Origin: CAMEON01 sp045643785
GTDB lineage: Bacteria > Bacillota > Clostridia > Oscillospirales > CAG-272
Assembly: GCA_045643785.1 (NCBI GenBank)
Contig: JAZRFR010000257.1
Location: 1-64,000 of the forward strand
Length of the DNA: 64,000 nucleotides
Direction of reading: 5' to 3'
Below the pieces are notes generated by a model, which saw only the letters and a program-made list of their open reading frames with translations, was not told the DNA's origin and did not search any database. Positions 35,197-43,343 of the stretch are shown piece after piece (position 1 is the first letter of the stretch; every line of letters begins with the position of its first letter). Both the position numbers and the translations under genes were made by a program.

Positions 35197-36027
35197 TTAA
35201 AAAACTCCGAGAGAGAAGAAAATCCACAAGATGATGGACACGGCTAAAACTGAATCGCAACGATCCAAAACACCGCCGTGACCGGGGAAAATCTTGCCGA
35301 AATCCTTAATACCGTACTTGCGCTTGAGGAGAGACAGGGAGAGGTCTCCGATTTGAGAAACGATCGACACAAAGAGTCCCATGATGGCCATGAACCATAT
35401 CGGCAGAGCGGAGCTTCCCTCCACGATCCAGAAATGGTTATACAATAGGCCAAAACCTACGAAGCCCAGCGTACAGAACACCATACCGCCTACGGCGCCT
35501 TCGATAGTTTTCTTGGGGCTGACGTCAGGGATAAGCTTGTGTTTCCCAAAAAGGACTCCGACAAAATATGCGAAAATATCCGTCATCCACGCGCCTACGA
35601 GGGTAAGCAGGTAAAAATACTCGCCACCGGTTACAAGGTTGTGGATAAAAATGAGTCCCAAAAAGCCTATTACGGTGTATACCCACAGCATAAATGCGGT
35701 GGAAACATCGCGGATATCGGCTTTTCCGTGAGAGAAAACAGCCGCAGCCAGCATACAGAGCAGGGGAATGCAGAGCAAAAGAGCCATCAATTCCACGATC
35801 TGCATCCCGCAATACCACAAACCAAAGGGTAATCCTGCAGCCATGACGTAAAGCGGAACAGACAACCAGATATTCTTATGTAAACCCACGCAATGCAGGA
35901 TCTCGTACGTTGCAATCAATGCAAAAATGGCAACTGCAATGGGCAGAACAATCGTGTCGGCAAAGAAGACAACCGGCACGAGAATAAAGCAGAATGCCAC
36001 AATGCCTGTCAATATTCGTTTCAACAT
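35197..36027 (-). CDS. cdsA: Phosphatidate cytidylyltransferase CdsA
   Basis: A 276-residue membrane enzyme that makes CDP-diacylglycerol from phosphatidic acid and CTP, the branch point of phospholipid synthesis. About eight transmembrane segments are visible, and the C-terminal signature appears as S-Q-I-G-D-L-S-L-S-L-L-K-R...K-D-F-G-K-I-F-P-G-H-G-G-V-L-D-R-C-D-S. It is translated 12 bp before dxr in the conserved uppS-cdsA-dxr order. Confidence 0.96.
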   Translation of the reverse strand: MLKRILTGIVAFCFILVPVVFFADTIVLPIAVAIFALIATYEILHCVGLHKNIWLSVPLYVMAAGLPFGLWYCGMQIVELMALLLCIPLLCMLAAAVFSHGKADIRDVSTAFMLWVYTVIGFLGLIFIHNLVTGGEYFYLLTLVGAWMTDIFAYFVGVLFGKHKLIPDVSPKKTIEGAVGGMVFCTLGFVGFGLLYNHFWIVEGSSALPIWFMAIMGLFVSIVSQIGDLSLSLLKRKYGIKDFGKIFPGHGGVLDRCDSVLAVSIILWIFFSLGVF

Positions 36028-36078
36028 GGTATTATACCTGTCTTTCTGATTAGTCAGTAATTGATGGGATAATTGCTG

Positions 36079-36804
36079 TCAAAGACCGCCGTAGCGGCGT
36101 TTGCGGGAATAAAAATCGCGAACCATATCGTCCACATCGGAGGACGTCAGATCGGGCCAGAGCTTATCGGTAAAGTACAGCTCGGCATAGGCGGCTTGCC
36201 AAAGCAAGAAATTGGAGATGCGGAGATCGCCACCCGTACGGACGATCATATCGGGATCGCCGCTTTCGGCGGTATACAGGGCATTGGATATGTCCTCCTC
36301 GGTGACGGTGGTCTTTCCGTCGGCAACGAGGCTATTGAAGGCGTGCGCCAGTTCGGCGCGGCCGCCGTAGTTGAGGGCAATATTGATTATTCTATCGGAA
36401 TCGGGATTCAGAGACTCGGCGTAGGCGATCTTTTCCTTCAACACGGGAGTGAGCACCGAGGTATCGCCGATGAAACGGATGCGGTTACTGCATTTCTCAT
36501 AGTCCCTCATGAGTTCATCCAAAAAGCCATCCAACAGATTCATGATGGCATCCACCTCGTGCTTGGGACGCTTCCAGTTTTCGGTGGAAAATGCGTAGAC
36601 TGTAACGGCCTTAAAGCCGATCTCGTGACAGTACGAGCAGATCTTGCGGAAGGTTTCGGCGCCCGCCTTGTGGCCGTACTCTCGGGGCATGCCCCGCTTT
36701 TTCGCCCAGCGGCCGTTGCCATCCATGATGAAGGCGATGTGCCGGAAATTGGCGTCAACCTTGACGGCGGCGTTTTTCTTGTTGTCTTTTTCAAAAAGAG
36801 GCAT
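36079..36804 (-). CDS. uppS: Isoprenyl (undecaprenyl diphosphate) transferase UppS
   Basis: A 241-residue cis-prenyltransferase that builds undecaprenyl diphosphate, the lipid carrier of cell-wall synthesis. The catalytic Asp28 is in I-M-D-G-N-G-R-W-A, with the family blocks G-H-K-A-G, F-S-T-E-N-W and the C-terminal R-T-G-G-D-L-R-I-S-N-F. All catalytic residues look intact. A hairpin separates it from frr upstream. Confidence 0.97.
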   Translation of the reverse strand: MPLFEKDNKKNAAVKVDANFRHIAFIMDGNGRWAKKRGMPREYGHKAGAETFRKICSYCHEIGFKAVTVYAFSTENWKRPKHEVDAIMNLLDGFLDELMRDYEKCSNRIRFIGDTSVLTPVLKEKIAYAESLNPDSDRIINIALNYGGRAELAHAFNSLVADGKTTVTEEDISNALYTAESGDPDMIVRTGGDLRISNFLLWQAAYAELYFTDKLWPDLTSSDVDDMVRDFYSRKRRYGGL

Positions 36805-36826
36805 CTTGCTTCCCTTTCTGTGCGTG

Positions 36827-36854
36827 AAAGGGCGGGCTTTTTCGCCCGCCCTTT
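36827..36854 (-). terminator. Hairpin between frr and uppS (weak terminator or attenuator)
   Basis: AAAGGGCGGGC (36827-36837) pairs exactly with 36844-36854 around a 6-base loop. On the minus strand the stem ends in CCCTTT followed by CACGC, so the U-tract is short; partial termination inside the operon is the likely effect. Confidence 0.55.
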
Positions 36855-36888
36855 GCGTATCAGATATTCGAGTATCGCGGAGGTGCGA

Positions 36889-37443
36889 TCAGATCGCCAT
36901 AAGCTCCTTCTCCTTGGCGGAGGTGAGAACGTCAATCTTCTTGATGAACTTATCGGTGACATCCTGGATGGCCTTCTCGGCGTCCTTGACCTCATCCTCG
37001 GTCATGGTGCCATCCTTCTTGGCCTTCTTGGTCTCGTCCATGGCATCACGGCGGATGTTACGGAGAGCGACCTTGGCTTCCTCGCCCATGCCCTTGACCT
37101 GCTTAGCCAGAGCCTTACGGCGCTCCTCGGTCAGCTGGGGGAATACGAGGCGGAGTACGGTACCGTCGTTCTGGGGGTTGATACCCACGTCAGAGATCTG
37201 GATAGCCTTCTCCATAGCCTTCAGGGTGGACTTATCGTAGGGGGTGATGACCAGCGTGCGGGCATCGGATACGGAAATGGCGGCCATGTCCTTGATGGGG
37301 GTTGCGGCGCCGTAATAGTCGAAAGTGACGCGGTTGAGGACGCCTGCGTTAGCCTGGCTTGCGCGGACGTCGGCGAGGTTGTTCTCGTATGAGGCAATGG
37401 CCTTTTCCATTCTGCCTTCAAGTGCTTTGGTGTTGTACTTCAT
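36889..37443 (-). CDS. frr: Ribosome recycling factor
   Basis: A 184-residue factor that, with EF-G, splits the post-termination ribosome. The family features are present: the N-terminal M-E-K-A-I-x-x-Y-x-x-x-L-x-x-V-R-A helix, N-P-Q-N-D-G-T-V-L-R-L in the beta domain, and the long C-terminal coiled helices. Normal length. AGGAAAC precedes the ATG. It follows pyrH at a distance of 138 bp that contains two hairpins. Confidence 0.97.
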   Translation of the reverse strand: MKYNTKALEGRMEKAIASYENNLADVRASQANAGVLNRVTFDYYGAATPIKDMAAISVSDARTLVITPYDKSTLKAMEKAIQISDVGINPQNDGTVLRLVFPQLTEERRKALAKQVKGMGEEAKVALRNIRRDAMDETKKAKKDGTMTEDEVKDAEKAIQDVTDKFIKKIDVLTSAKEKELMAI

Positions 37444-37501
37444 GGTGGTGTTTCCTTTCTATGTTCCTGTTTTCGTTTATGATTTACTTATCGTTACAAA
37501 C

Positions 37502-37561
37502 CTTTTCAAATCTGCTTGAAAAGCTTTTGAAGTCTTGAAATCTTTTGCAAATGATTTCAAG
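37502..37561 (-). other. Two tandem hairpins between pyrH and frr
   Basis: CTTTTCAA/TTGAAAAG (37502-37523) and CTTGAAATC/GATTTCAAG (37534-37561) are perfect inverted repeats of 8 and 9 bp in the pyrH-frr gap. They are AU-rich and lack a U-tract, so they look like processing or regulatory structures rather than terminators. Confidence 0.6.
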
Positions 37562-37581
37562 CGGATGCGGGCAGGACCCGC

Positions 37582-38301
37582 TCAATTGTGCATCCGCGTG
37601 CCCACGGGCTCGCCCATGACGGCGCGGTAGATGTTTTCGGGATCAGCCAGACCGAAGCCGTAGGACTCAATGTTGTTGTCCTGGCAGAAGATCACGGCGG
37701 ACATATCGAAGGCGCGGAGATTCTTTTCGATGATCTCGGCGTAGGTCACGTCGTAGATGGGAGTGGCGTTGGGATCTTTGCGGGGGTCAGCGGTGTAGAT
37801 GTAGTCAATGTTCTTGGCCATGAGAATGGCGTCAGCTCCGATCTCGGCGGCGCGAAGCGCGGCGCCTGTGTCGGTGGAGAAGTAGGGAGAACCCGTACCG
37901 CCTGCAAAGATGACGATCTTCCCTTCCTTCAGGAGTCGATCGGCGTGTCTCGCGGTATAGTGGTCAGCGTAGGTATCCATTTCCACGGCGGACATAACGG
38001 TGGCGTCCATACCGTTTCGGATAAACGCATCGGAGAGAGCGATGGCGTTCATGGTGGTAGCCAACATGCCCATATGGTCGGCGCGGGTACGCTGCATTTT
38101 GACGGATCCCGTCACGCCGCGCCAGATATTACCGGCACCCACGACGATGCCGATTTCAACACCTGCGGCCAGACACTTTTTCAGAACGGCGGCTATCCGA
38201 TCGATAAACGAGAAGTCCAGAATGCTGTCCTTCTGACCGTTTGCCAGGGCTTCACCCGAGAGCTTGAGGAGAATTCTGTGATATTTCGGTTGCTGATTCA
38301 T
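37582..38301 (-). CDS. pyrH: UMP kinase PyrH
   Basis: A 239-residue amino-acid-kinase-fold enzyme that phosphorylates UMP to UDP in pyrimidine synthesis. The motifs L-K-L-S-G-E-A-L, V-V-G-A-G-N-I-W-R-G, the A-D-H-M-G-M-L-A-T block and T-G-S-P-Y-F-S-T-D-T are characteristic. It heads the array; the usual upstream rpsB-tsf pair is not present, and a promoter-like box lies just upstream, so it is the first gene of the transcript. Bacterial UMP kinases are normally hexameric and UTP-inhibited. Confidence 0.97.
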   Translation of the reverse strand: MNQQPKYHRILLKLSGEALANGQKDSILDFSFIDRIAAVLKKCLAAGVEIGIVVGAGNIWRGVTGSVKMQRTRADHMGMLATTMNAIALSDAFIRNGMDATVMSAVEMDTYADHYTARHADRLLKEGKIVIFAGGTGSPYFSTDTGAALRAAEIGADAILMAKNIDYIYTADPRKDPNATPIYDVTYAEIIEKNLRAFDMSAVIFCQDNNIESYGFGLADPENIYRAVMGEPVGTRMHN

Positions 38302-38333
38302 GGGAAATCACCTCGTCCGTATAGATTCATAAT

Positions 38334-38339
38334 ATTATA
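38334..38339 (-). promoter_or_regulatory. Candidate -10 box of the pyrH array
   Basis: Minus-strand TATAAT (complement of 38334-38339), 33 bp upstream of the pyrH start, in a very AT-rich stretch. No convincing -35 is seen at 17 bp. Confidence 0.45.
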
Positions 38340-38409
38340 CTATAAATCTTAAAAAATATATACAGTATTTTTGTGAACATTCCGCGTTTTTTGCAAAAAA
38401 TTCTCTTTT

Positions 38410-40047
38410 TTATGCGATCACGTTGAACGCTACGTCAAAAGCGTGTGCGCCGCAACGAACCGTGATCTTCCCTTCGCCAACTTTTCCCGTAGGAAGGACG
38501 TTGCCATCGGAACGGATTTCGAAAAGGTCGGGTGTATGGTTCTCATAGGTCACGCCGTCGTCGCCGCAGAGCTCAAACCAGGTGCCGTCGGCGTAAGTGG
38601 CCAAACCGCGGATCTGCTTCATTTCCCGCTTGGCAAGAGAGGCGGTATAGGTCGTGATGAGGGGAATGAAGGAATTGACTTCCTTCTCGGGATGAGGCTT
38701 CCAATCGGGATCGACATGGGGACGGGCATTGTCCACGTAGGCAAGGAACTCGCAGAAAAGATCCTGATAGGTAGCGCGGACGTAGGTATAACCCTCGGCC
38801 AAAGCGGTGGCCTTTCCGTTTTCAATGGAGAGGATGGCGGGATCGTAATCGAAGTAGGCAACCTCGCCCTCCACAGGGCGCATGGCGTAGGTCACGTCGC
38901 CCGTCATCATGGGGATCTCAACTGTCTCCCCGACGCGAAGGCGGCGGAAATGGGGCTTTGCCAGGTAGAGCATGGAGGGCTTGAACTCGGTAGGATCGTC
39001 CATTTTCTCGATCTCGTGGTGGAGATTCTCGAAGGGAGTTTCGTCGTAGAAGTCAGCCTCCATGGCCTCGAAGGAGTAGTCGTGGATGCGGGTACCCCAG
39101 CAGCCCCACTGATTACCGTAGGCATAGGCCAGAAGCATGGTATCTCCCGACTTGATATGGTGCTGTGCATCCCCCGAAATACCGCAGTTGTGGCACATCC
39201 AGCCTGTATTGACCTTGATGCTGTTCACACGGGTAAAGCGCAGGCCGTCGTCGGACTCATAAACAGCGAGAACGCTGTCGGCGGTGAAACGGCGGTCGGT
39301 GGACAGGGCGATAAACTTACCCAGATCCTCGCAGTACACTACGTCGTAGGAGTCGTTCCCTCCACCTGTTCGCTTGGAAGCCATGCCGTGATAGGTGAGC
39401 GCTCCGGGCCAGTTCTCGTCGGTAATATTGGCGGTGGCCACTCGGGTCTCTCCGATGGGCTTTCCATCACGATCTTTGGAGGTCCAAGTATAGTAAATGT
39501 AAATGGTCTCATCCTTGATGACGAAGGAGAATTCGCCCGCGCCCCAGTTGTGCCAGTCCTCGTCGTAGTAGATGACGGGGGCGGGTTTACCCAGCCAGTT
39601 CAGCGTACCGTCAGCAGTTTCGCGGGTCTCGCCCCAGCCTGCTCCGTTCCAGCGCTCGAAGGGACCCTCGGGGGACTTGGAGCGGCCGATGAAGCCGTTA
39701 TTGCACACGCCGCCGCCGTTGGCGAAGACGGTGGAGGTATAGCCGATGTAGTAGTACTCGCCATACTTGATAACGGCGGGATCACAGACCGAGAACCAGT
39801 CCATGGAGTCAGGAACGGGTGCCATGACCATCTTTTCGTCCGTCCAGGTTTTTCCGCCATCAACGGACTTGCGGTAGGTGAACCAGTCGGCCTCATAGCA
39901 GTCACCGGGAGAGGCGAACCAAGCGTGACAGACGCCGTCCTCCACCATGATGGTGGGGCCATAGCGGTAACCCCAGGACTGGGATTTTCTGGGCATGTAG
40001 ATGTCGCGGCCGGAGTCGGGGAGAATGAGTTTGAAATGCTTGCTCAT
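38410..40047 (-). CDS. Beta-propeller glycoside hydrolase-like protein with Ig-like C-terminus
   Basis: A 545-residue protein without a signal peptide. Residues 1-330 have the repeats expected of a five-bladed propeller (S-V-D-G-G-K-T-W, C-D-P-A-V-I-K, G-E-F-S-F-V-I-K-D), as in GH43-, GH117- or sialidase-type enzymes; the S-x-D-G-G-x-x-W unit is an Asp-box. Residues 345-440 resemble a bacterial Ig-like (BIG2) module (V-A-Y-F-D-Y-D-P-A-I-L-S-I-E-N-G-K-A-T-A-L-A-E-G). The catalytic acids cannot be fixed by eye. It sits upstream of NagB and with an SDR, so a cytosolic sugar-related role is plausible. Confidence 0.75.
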   Translation of the reverse strand: MSKHFKLILPDSGRDIYMPRKSQSWGYRYGPTIMVEDGVCHAWFASPGDCYEADWFTYRKSVDGGKTWTDEKMVMAPVPDSMDWFSVCDPAVIKYGEYYYIGYTSTVFANGGGVCNNGFIGRSKSPEGPFERWNGAGWGETRETADGTLNWLGKPAPVIYYDEDWHNWGAGEFSFVIKDETIYIYYTWTSKDRDGKPIGETRVATANITDENWPGALTYHGMASKRTGGGNDSYDVVYCEDLGKFIALSTDRRFTADSVLAVYESDDGLRFTRVNSIKVNTGWMCHNCGISGDAQHHIKSGDTMLLAYAYGNQWGCWGTRIHDYSFEAMEADFYDETPFENLHHEIEKMDDPTEFKPSMLYLAKPHFRRLRVGETVEIPMMTGDVTYAMRPVEGEVAYFDYDPAILSIENGKATALAEGYTYVRATYQDLFCEFLAYVDNARPHVDPDWKPHPEKEVNSFIPLITTYTASLAKREMKQIRGLATYADGTWFELCGDDGVTYENHTPDLFEIRSDGNVLPTGKVGEGKITVRCGAHAFDVAFNVIA

Positions 40048-40074
40048 GGTATGTACCTGCCTTTCATTATATCC

Positions 40075-40731
40075 TTATTCGTCCTTCCAGACGAAATGAT
40101 AGTTAATGGATTCACCGCCGTCCACCAGAATGCTTTGCCCCGTGCAGAAGGTATTGACTACGGTGAGAAAATACGCCCAATCCGCCATTTCCTCGGGAGT
40201 CGCCCACTTCTTCAGGGGGGTCTCCTCCATGATCTGCGCCCAGAGGTCGGGGTCATTCAGCACGCAGTCGTTGAGGGGGGTGATGACACCGCCCGGATCG
40301 AGGCTGTTGCAGGTGGCACCATACCGAGCGACCCGCATAGCCACGTTTTTGGTGTAGGCCAAAACACCGCCTTTGGATGCGCAGTAGAGGGGGAACTCCG
40401 CTCCCGTGTGGGCGCTGGCCGAGCCGATGTGAAGAATGGACTTAATGGCGGGTTGGATGCCGTAGGTCTCGGTCATATGGATGAGGGCTTTGAGGTTGAT
40501 ATCGATATCGTCCTCGTTCTGGGTGCCCGCGTTGTTGATGAGGATCTCCACGCCGTCAAGAGTGGGGAGATGCGCCTTGTCGCGGATATCGCACACATAG
40601 TGGGTATAGTTTTCGTGGTCGATGCTTCCCTCCTGCCGATCGATACCGATGACAGTATGACCCTCGTTCAGGAACTTTACCGCGATGGCGCGGCCAATGC
40701 CTTGGGTGGTGCCGGTTATGAGGATCTTCAT
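40075..40731 (-). CDS. Short-chain dehydrogenase/reductase (FabG-like)
   Basis: A 218-residue SDR. The N-terminal I-T-G-T-T-Q-G-I-G-R-A cofactor motif, N-N-A-G-T, the Ser of I-G-S-A-S-A and the Y-C-A-S-K (Tyr-x3-Lys) are all present. The substrate cannot be inferred. Its start overlaps the VUT transporter gene stop by four bases, so the two are translationally coupled; it precedes the propeller protein gene by 27 bp. Confidence 0.9.
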   Translation of the reverse strand: MKILITGTTQGIGRAIAVKFLNEGHTVIGIDRQEGSIDHENYTHYVCDIRDKAHLPTLDGVEILINNAGTQNEDDIDINLKALIHMTETYGIQPAIKSILHIGSASAHTGAEFPLYCASKGGVLAYTKNVAMRVARYGATCNSLDPGGVITPLNDCVLNDPDLWAQIMEETPLKKWATPEEMADWAYFLTVVNTFCTGQSILVDGGESINYHFVWKDE

Positions 40732-41474
40732 ACGCGATTCCTTTCTATGTGTTCCAAATACTCTTTACCCACGTTGTTTTCCCTCCATTTTTTCACCATG
40801 CGATAACCAATGGGGGAGAAAATGATCTCCATGATGACCTCAGCCACGGCTCCCGTCAGGGCGCACATGGCACATTGGAGGGGAGTCCAACAGAAGCCGT
40901 CCCAGAAAATGGGTGCGAACACGGTGAAAACGATGATGGAGAACAGGAAATTATCGAAGAACTGCCCGATAAAAGTGGAAACGTAGGTTCGCATGGCGTA
41001 GGCCAGCTTGCCGTCGGGATTCTTGCGAAAGCTCTTTCCGATCAGCCAGTTCAGCGTATTGTTCAAAACGGCAGAGGCCAGAAACGCCACAGTGCTACCC
41101 AGCAGGATGAACCACGTACCGCCAAAAATACCGTCAAAGGCGGAATAATCCCCTGCGTTGGAAGGAATGGCGGCGGCAATGAAGAAGATCAGACAGGTCA
41201 GAAGGTTAATACCGCAGGCCAAGACGGATATGCGGTTGGAGGCGCCCGGACCGAAGTGCTTGGTGATGATGTCCATGCACATGAAGGACAGCCAGGAGAT
41301 GAGGATGCCGCCATCCAGCGCGATCCAAGGAAGTTGAAGGAGGGTCTTGTTGGCCAGCAGGTTCATGCAGATGACCGAGACCACAAAGAGGGTCACCACC
41401 GTGGCGGGGATAGAGCGCAAAAGGATCTTGGTGTCGGTGTATTCCCGTTTGAGCCATGCTCGCAGAGTGTTCAT
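40728..41474 (-). CDS. VUT-family transporter (queuosine precursor transporter-like)
   Basis: A 248-residue membrane protein with about six transmembrane helices, resembling the VUT/YhhQ family, whose better-known members import queuosine precursors. Family-like features are V-I-C-M-N-L-L-A-N-K in helix one and the T-F-I-G-Q-F-F-D-N segment. No preQ1-type riboswitch is seen upstream, and no queuosine synthesis genes are near, so the substrate stays open. It overlaps the SDR gene (ATGA). Confidence 0.82.
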   Translation of the reverse strand: MNTLRAWLKREYTDTKILLRSIPATVVTLFVVSVICMNLLANKTLLQLPWIALDGGILISWLSFMCMDIITKHFGPGASNRISVLACGINLLTCLIFFIAAAIPSNAGDYSAFDGIFGGTWFILLGSTVAFLASAVLNNTLNWLIGKSFRKNPDGKLAYAMRTYVSTFIGQFFDNFLFSIIVFTVFAPIFWDGFCWTPLQCAMCALTGAVAEVIMEIIFSPIGYRMVKKWRENNVGKEYLEHIERNRV

Positions 41475-41514
41475 TCTTGAGATTCCTTTGTATGTAAGTC
41501 TTGTTTTTTAGTAC

Positions 41515-41563
41515 CGTAGGGGCGAGCATTGCTCATCCGCGGACGGCAATGGCCGCCCCTACG
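41515..41563. repeat. REP-like palindromic element downstream of sigG
   Basis: An imperfect palindrome bounded by CGTAGGGGCG and CGCCCCTACG, with inner CATTGC and TCCG blocks also mirrored. It lies between two minus-strand genes (sigG and the VUT gene). The look is that of an intergenic mobile palindrome family; a related half-element lies upstream of sigG. Confidence 0.65.
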
Positions 41564-41564
41564 A

Positions 41565-42344
41565 TCATAATTGTTTTCGCAGTTTTTCCAGCGCCGCCTT
41601 TTCCACGCGGGACACTTGCGCCTGGGAGATGCCGATCTCGGCGGCAATCTCCATCTGGGTCTTATCCTTGTAGTAGCGCAGATGGATGATTTTCTGCTCA
41701 CGGGGAGTCAGGGTTCTGACCGCTTCGCGGAGGGCGATATTCTCCAACCAAGATTCGTCGGTGGAGTCGCGGGAGGTATCGGAGAGCTGATCGATCACGT
41801 AAAGGGAGTCCCCGTTCTCGGAAAAGACCGGCTCATAGAGAGATATCGGCTCAATGATGGCCTCCATGGCGTTCACAATCTGTTCGCGTGACACACCGAC
41901 GTGAGCGGCGATCTCATCGGGAGTCGGATCCCGATCCAACGCAACCGATAGCTCGTCCCGCGCCTGGAGGGATTTATATGCCAAATCACGAACCGAGCGG
42001 CTGATGCGCACCGGCGCGGAATCCCGCAGGTAACGGCGCACTTCCCCGATAATCATGGGAACGGCATAGGTGGAAAACATGACCTCCTTTTCGATGTCGA
42101 AATTATCCACCGCCTTGATAAGCCCGATACACCCGACCTGAAACAGATCGTCGGGATTTTCCTTCCGTCCCGTGAAGCGTTGAACGATGGAGAGAACCAA
42201 GCGGAGATTTCCGCAGATCATCTCCCGCCGCGCTTCCTCGTCACCCGCTCTGACACGTTTCATCAGGGCTTGCTTCTCCTCTTCGGTCAATACTCTCAAT
42301 TTGGAGGTATTGACCCCGCATATCATGACTTTGTTGTGGTACAT
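41565..42344 (-). CDS. sigG: Forespore RNA polymerase sigma factor SigG
   Basis: A 259-residue sigma-70 family factor. The start I-C-G-V-N-T-S-K-L is the hallmark of sigma-G, which directs late forespore genes. Region 2 (D-D-L-F-Q-V-G-C-I-G-L-I-K-A-V-D-N-F-D), region 3, and region 4 with the helix-turn-helix Q-M-E-I-A-A-E-I-G-I-S-Q-A-Q-V-S-R are intact. The ATG at 42344 (after GGGAG) is preferred to an upstream in-frame start. In Bacillus it follows spoIIGA-sigE; here it stands alone between two REP-like elements, with a candidate sigma-F/G promoter. Confidence 0.95.
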   Translation of the reverse strand: MYHNKVMICGVNTSKLRVLTEEEKQALMKRVRAGDEEARREMICGNLRLVLSIVQRFTGRKENPDDLFQVGCIGLIKAVDNFDIEKEVMFSTYAVPMIIGEVRRYLRDSAPVRISRSVRDLAYKSLQARDELSVALDRDPTPDEIAAHVGVSREQIVNAMEAIIEPISLYEPVFSENGDSLYVIDQLSDTSRDSTDESWLENIALREAVRTLTPREQKIIHLRYYKDKTQMEIAAEIGISQAQVSRVEKAALEKLRKQL

Positions 42345-42373
42345 GGTAAATCTCCCATTTTTCGAGATGAGAC

Positions 42374-42403
42374 AAGTATGTACCACAGGTGGCCGGGATA
42401 TAC
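42374..42403 (-). promoter_or_regulatory. Candidate sigma-F/sigma-G promoter of sigG
   Basis: Minus strand GTATA (complement of 42399-42403), 18-bp spacer, CATACTT (complement of 42374-42380): one mismatch to the published sigma-G pattern GNATR-18-CATNHTA. GG lies at a sigma-F-compatible position before the -10. Autoregulation plus sigma-F control is known for sigG. Confidence 0.45.
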
Positions 42404-42457
42404 AGGATAAAATTCGAGGGAAATTGACTCACCTCGGGAAAGCAAAGAACGCACCAA

Positions 42458-42513
42458 GCGGGCGCCCGTCGCAGAAATCTTCTGCGGGCGCACACGCAGG
42501 TGCGCCCCTACGG
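42458..42513. repeat. REP-like partial palindrome upstream of sigG
   Basis: It contains the cruciform GCGCCCG...CGCAGAA-ATC-TTCTGCG-GGCGC and ends in GCGCCCCTACG, nearly the same 3' end as the element at 41515-41563. It looks like a degraded relative of that element. Confidence 0.5.
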
Positions 42514-42563
42514 GTGTGTCTTTGGAAATTCGATCAGCCGTTCAACGAAGGCGTATGGCGGCT

Positions 42564-43286
42564 TTAGCCGTTGTAAGCCAGTTCGTCGCAAATGACGGTC
42601 ACGTCACGGTGGAGATTGAGCATGGAGGCGGGGCAGGAGGTATCCAGCTTCCCTGCCAGCATCTTGGCGACAGCGTCGTGCTTGGCGGCACCGTTGGCCA
42701 GAATAATGATCTTCTTGGCGCCCAGAATGGTACCGATGCCCATGGTCAGAGCCTTTGTGGGCACGTCAGCCTCGGAGGCGAAGAAGCGGGCGTTGGCCTT
42801 GATGGTGGATTCCGTCAAGCCTGTCACGTGGGTCTTGACTTCCAGCGCCGTGTCGGGCTCGTTGAAGCCGATGTGACCGTTCTGACCGATGCCCAATACC
42901 TGAACGTCAGCGGCGCCAACGGATGCGACGATCTCCTCATAGGCCTCGCATGCGGCAACGGGATCCGAAGCCTGACCGTCAGGGACGAAGGTACGGGTCT
43001 TGTCGATGTTGACGTGATTGAACAGGTTCTCGTTCATGAAGTAGCGGTAGGACTGGTCGTTTTCGGGGGAGATGGGGTAGTACTCGTCGAGGTTAACGGT
43101 GGTAACCTTGGAAAAGTCGATCTCGCCTGCCTTGTTCATCTCGATGAGCTTCTTGTACATACCCACAGGGGTAGAGCCGGTAGCCAGACCCAGCACGCAG
43201 GCGGGGTTTGCCTTCATAACGTCAGCCAAAATATTGGCGGCGGCGGCAGACATTTCGTCGTAGTTCTTGCAAACGATGAGGTTCAT
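42564..43286 (-). CDS. nagB: Glucosamine-6-phosphate deaminase NagB
   Basis: A 240-residue enzyme that converts glucosamine-6-phosphate to fructose-6-phosphate and ammonia. The family motifs are G-L-A-T-G-S-T-P, V-N-L-D-E-Y-Y (catalytic Asp) and the G-I-G-Q-N-G-H-I-G-F-N-E-P block with the ring-opening His. The allosteric-domain length matches the short NagB/GamA type. No nagA is adjacent. It would supply glycolysis with amino sugars, matching the kinase/SIS operon at 2.4-4.8 kb. Confidence 0.96.
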   Translation of the reverse strand: MNLIVCKNYDEMSAAAANILADVMKANPACVLGLATGSTPVGMYKKLIEMNKAGEIDFSKVTTVNLDEYYPISPENDQSYRYFMNENLFNHVNIDKTRTFVPDGQASDPVAACEAYEEIVASVGAADVQVLGIGQNGHIGFNEPDTALEVKTHVTGLTESTIKANARFFASEADVPTKALTMGIGTILGAKKIIILANGAAKHDAVAKMLAGKLDTSCPASMLNLHRDVTVICDELAYNG

Positions 43287-43343
43287 AGGAGGTTCCTTCC
43301 TTTCGGTTGATAAAAATAGTGTATCCGTTATCGGGGAGAAATA

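Noticed and set aside
36073..37392. Plus-strand open frame of about 439 codons opposite uppS and frr
   Set aside because: It covers two essential, well-recognised minus-strand genes.
38443..40806. Plus-strand open frame of about 787 codons opposite the propeller and SDR genes
   Set aside because: It runs through two clear minus-strand genes and has no family signal or start signal.
40728..41520. preQ1 or other riboswitch upstream of the VUT transporter
   Set aside because: The short leader contains a REP-like palindrome and no conserved riboswitch core.
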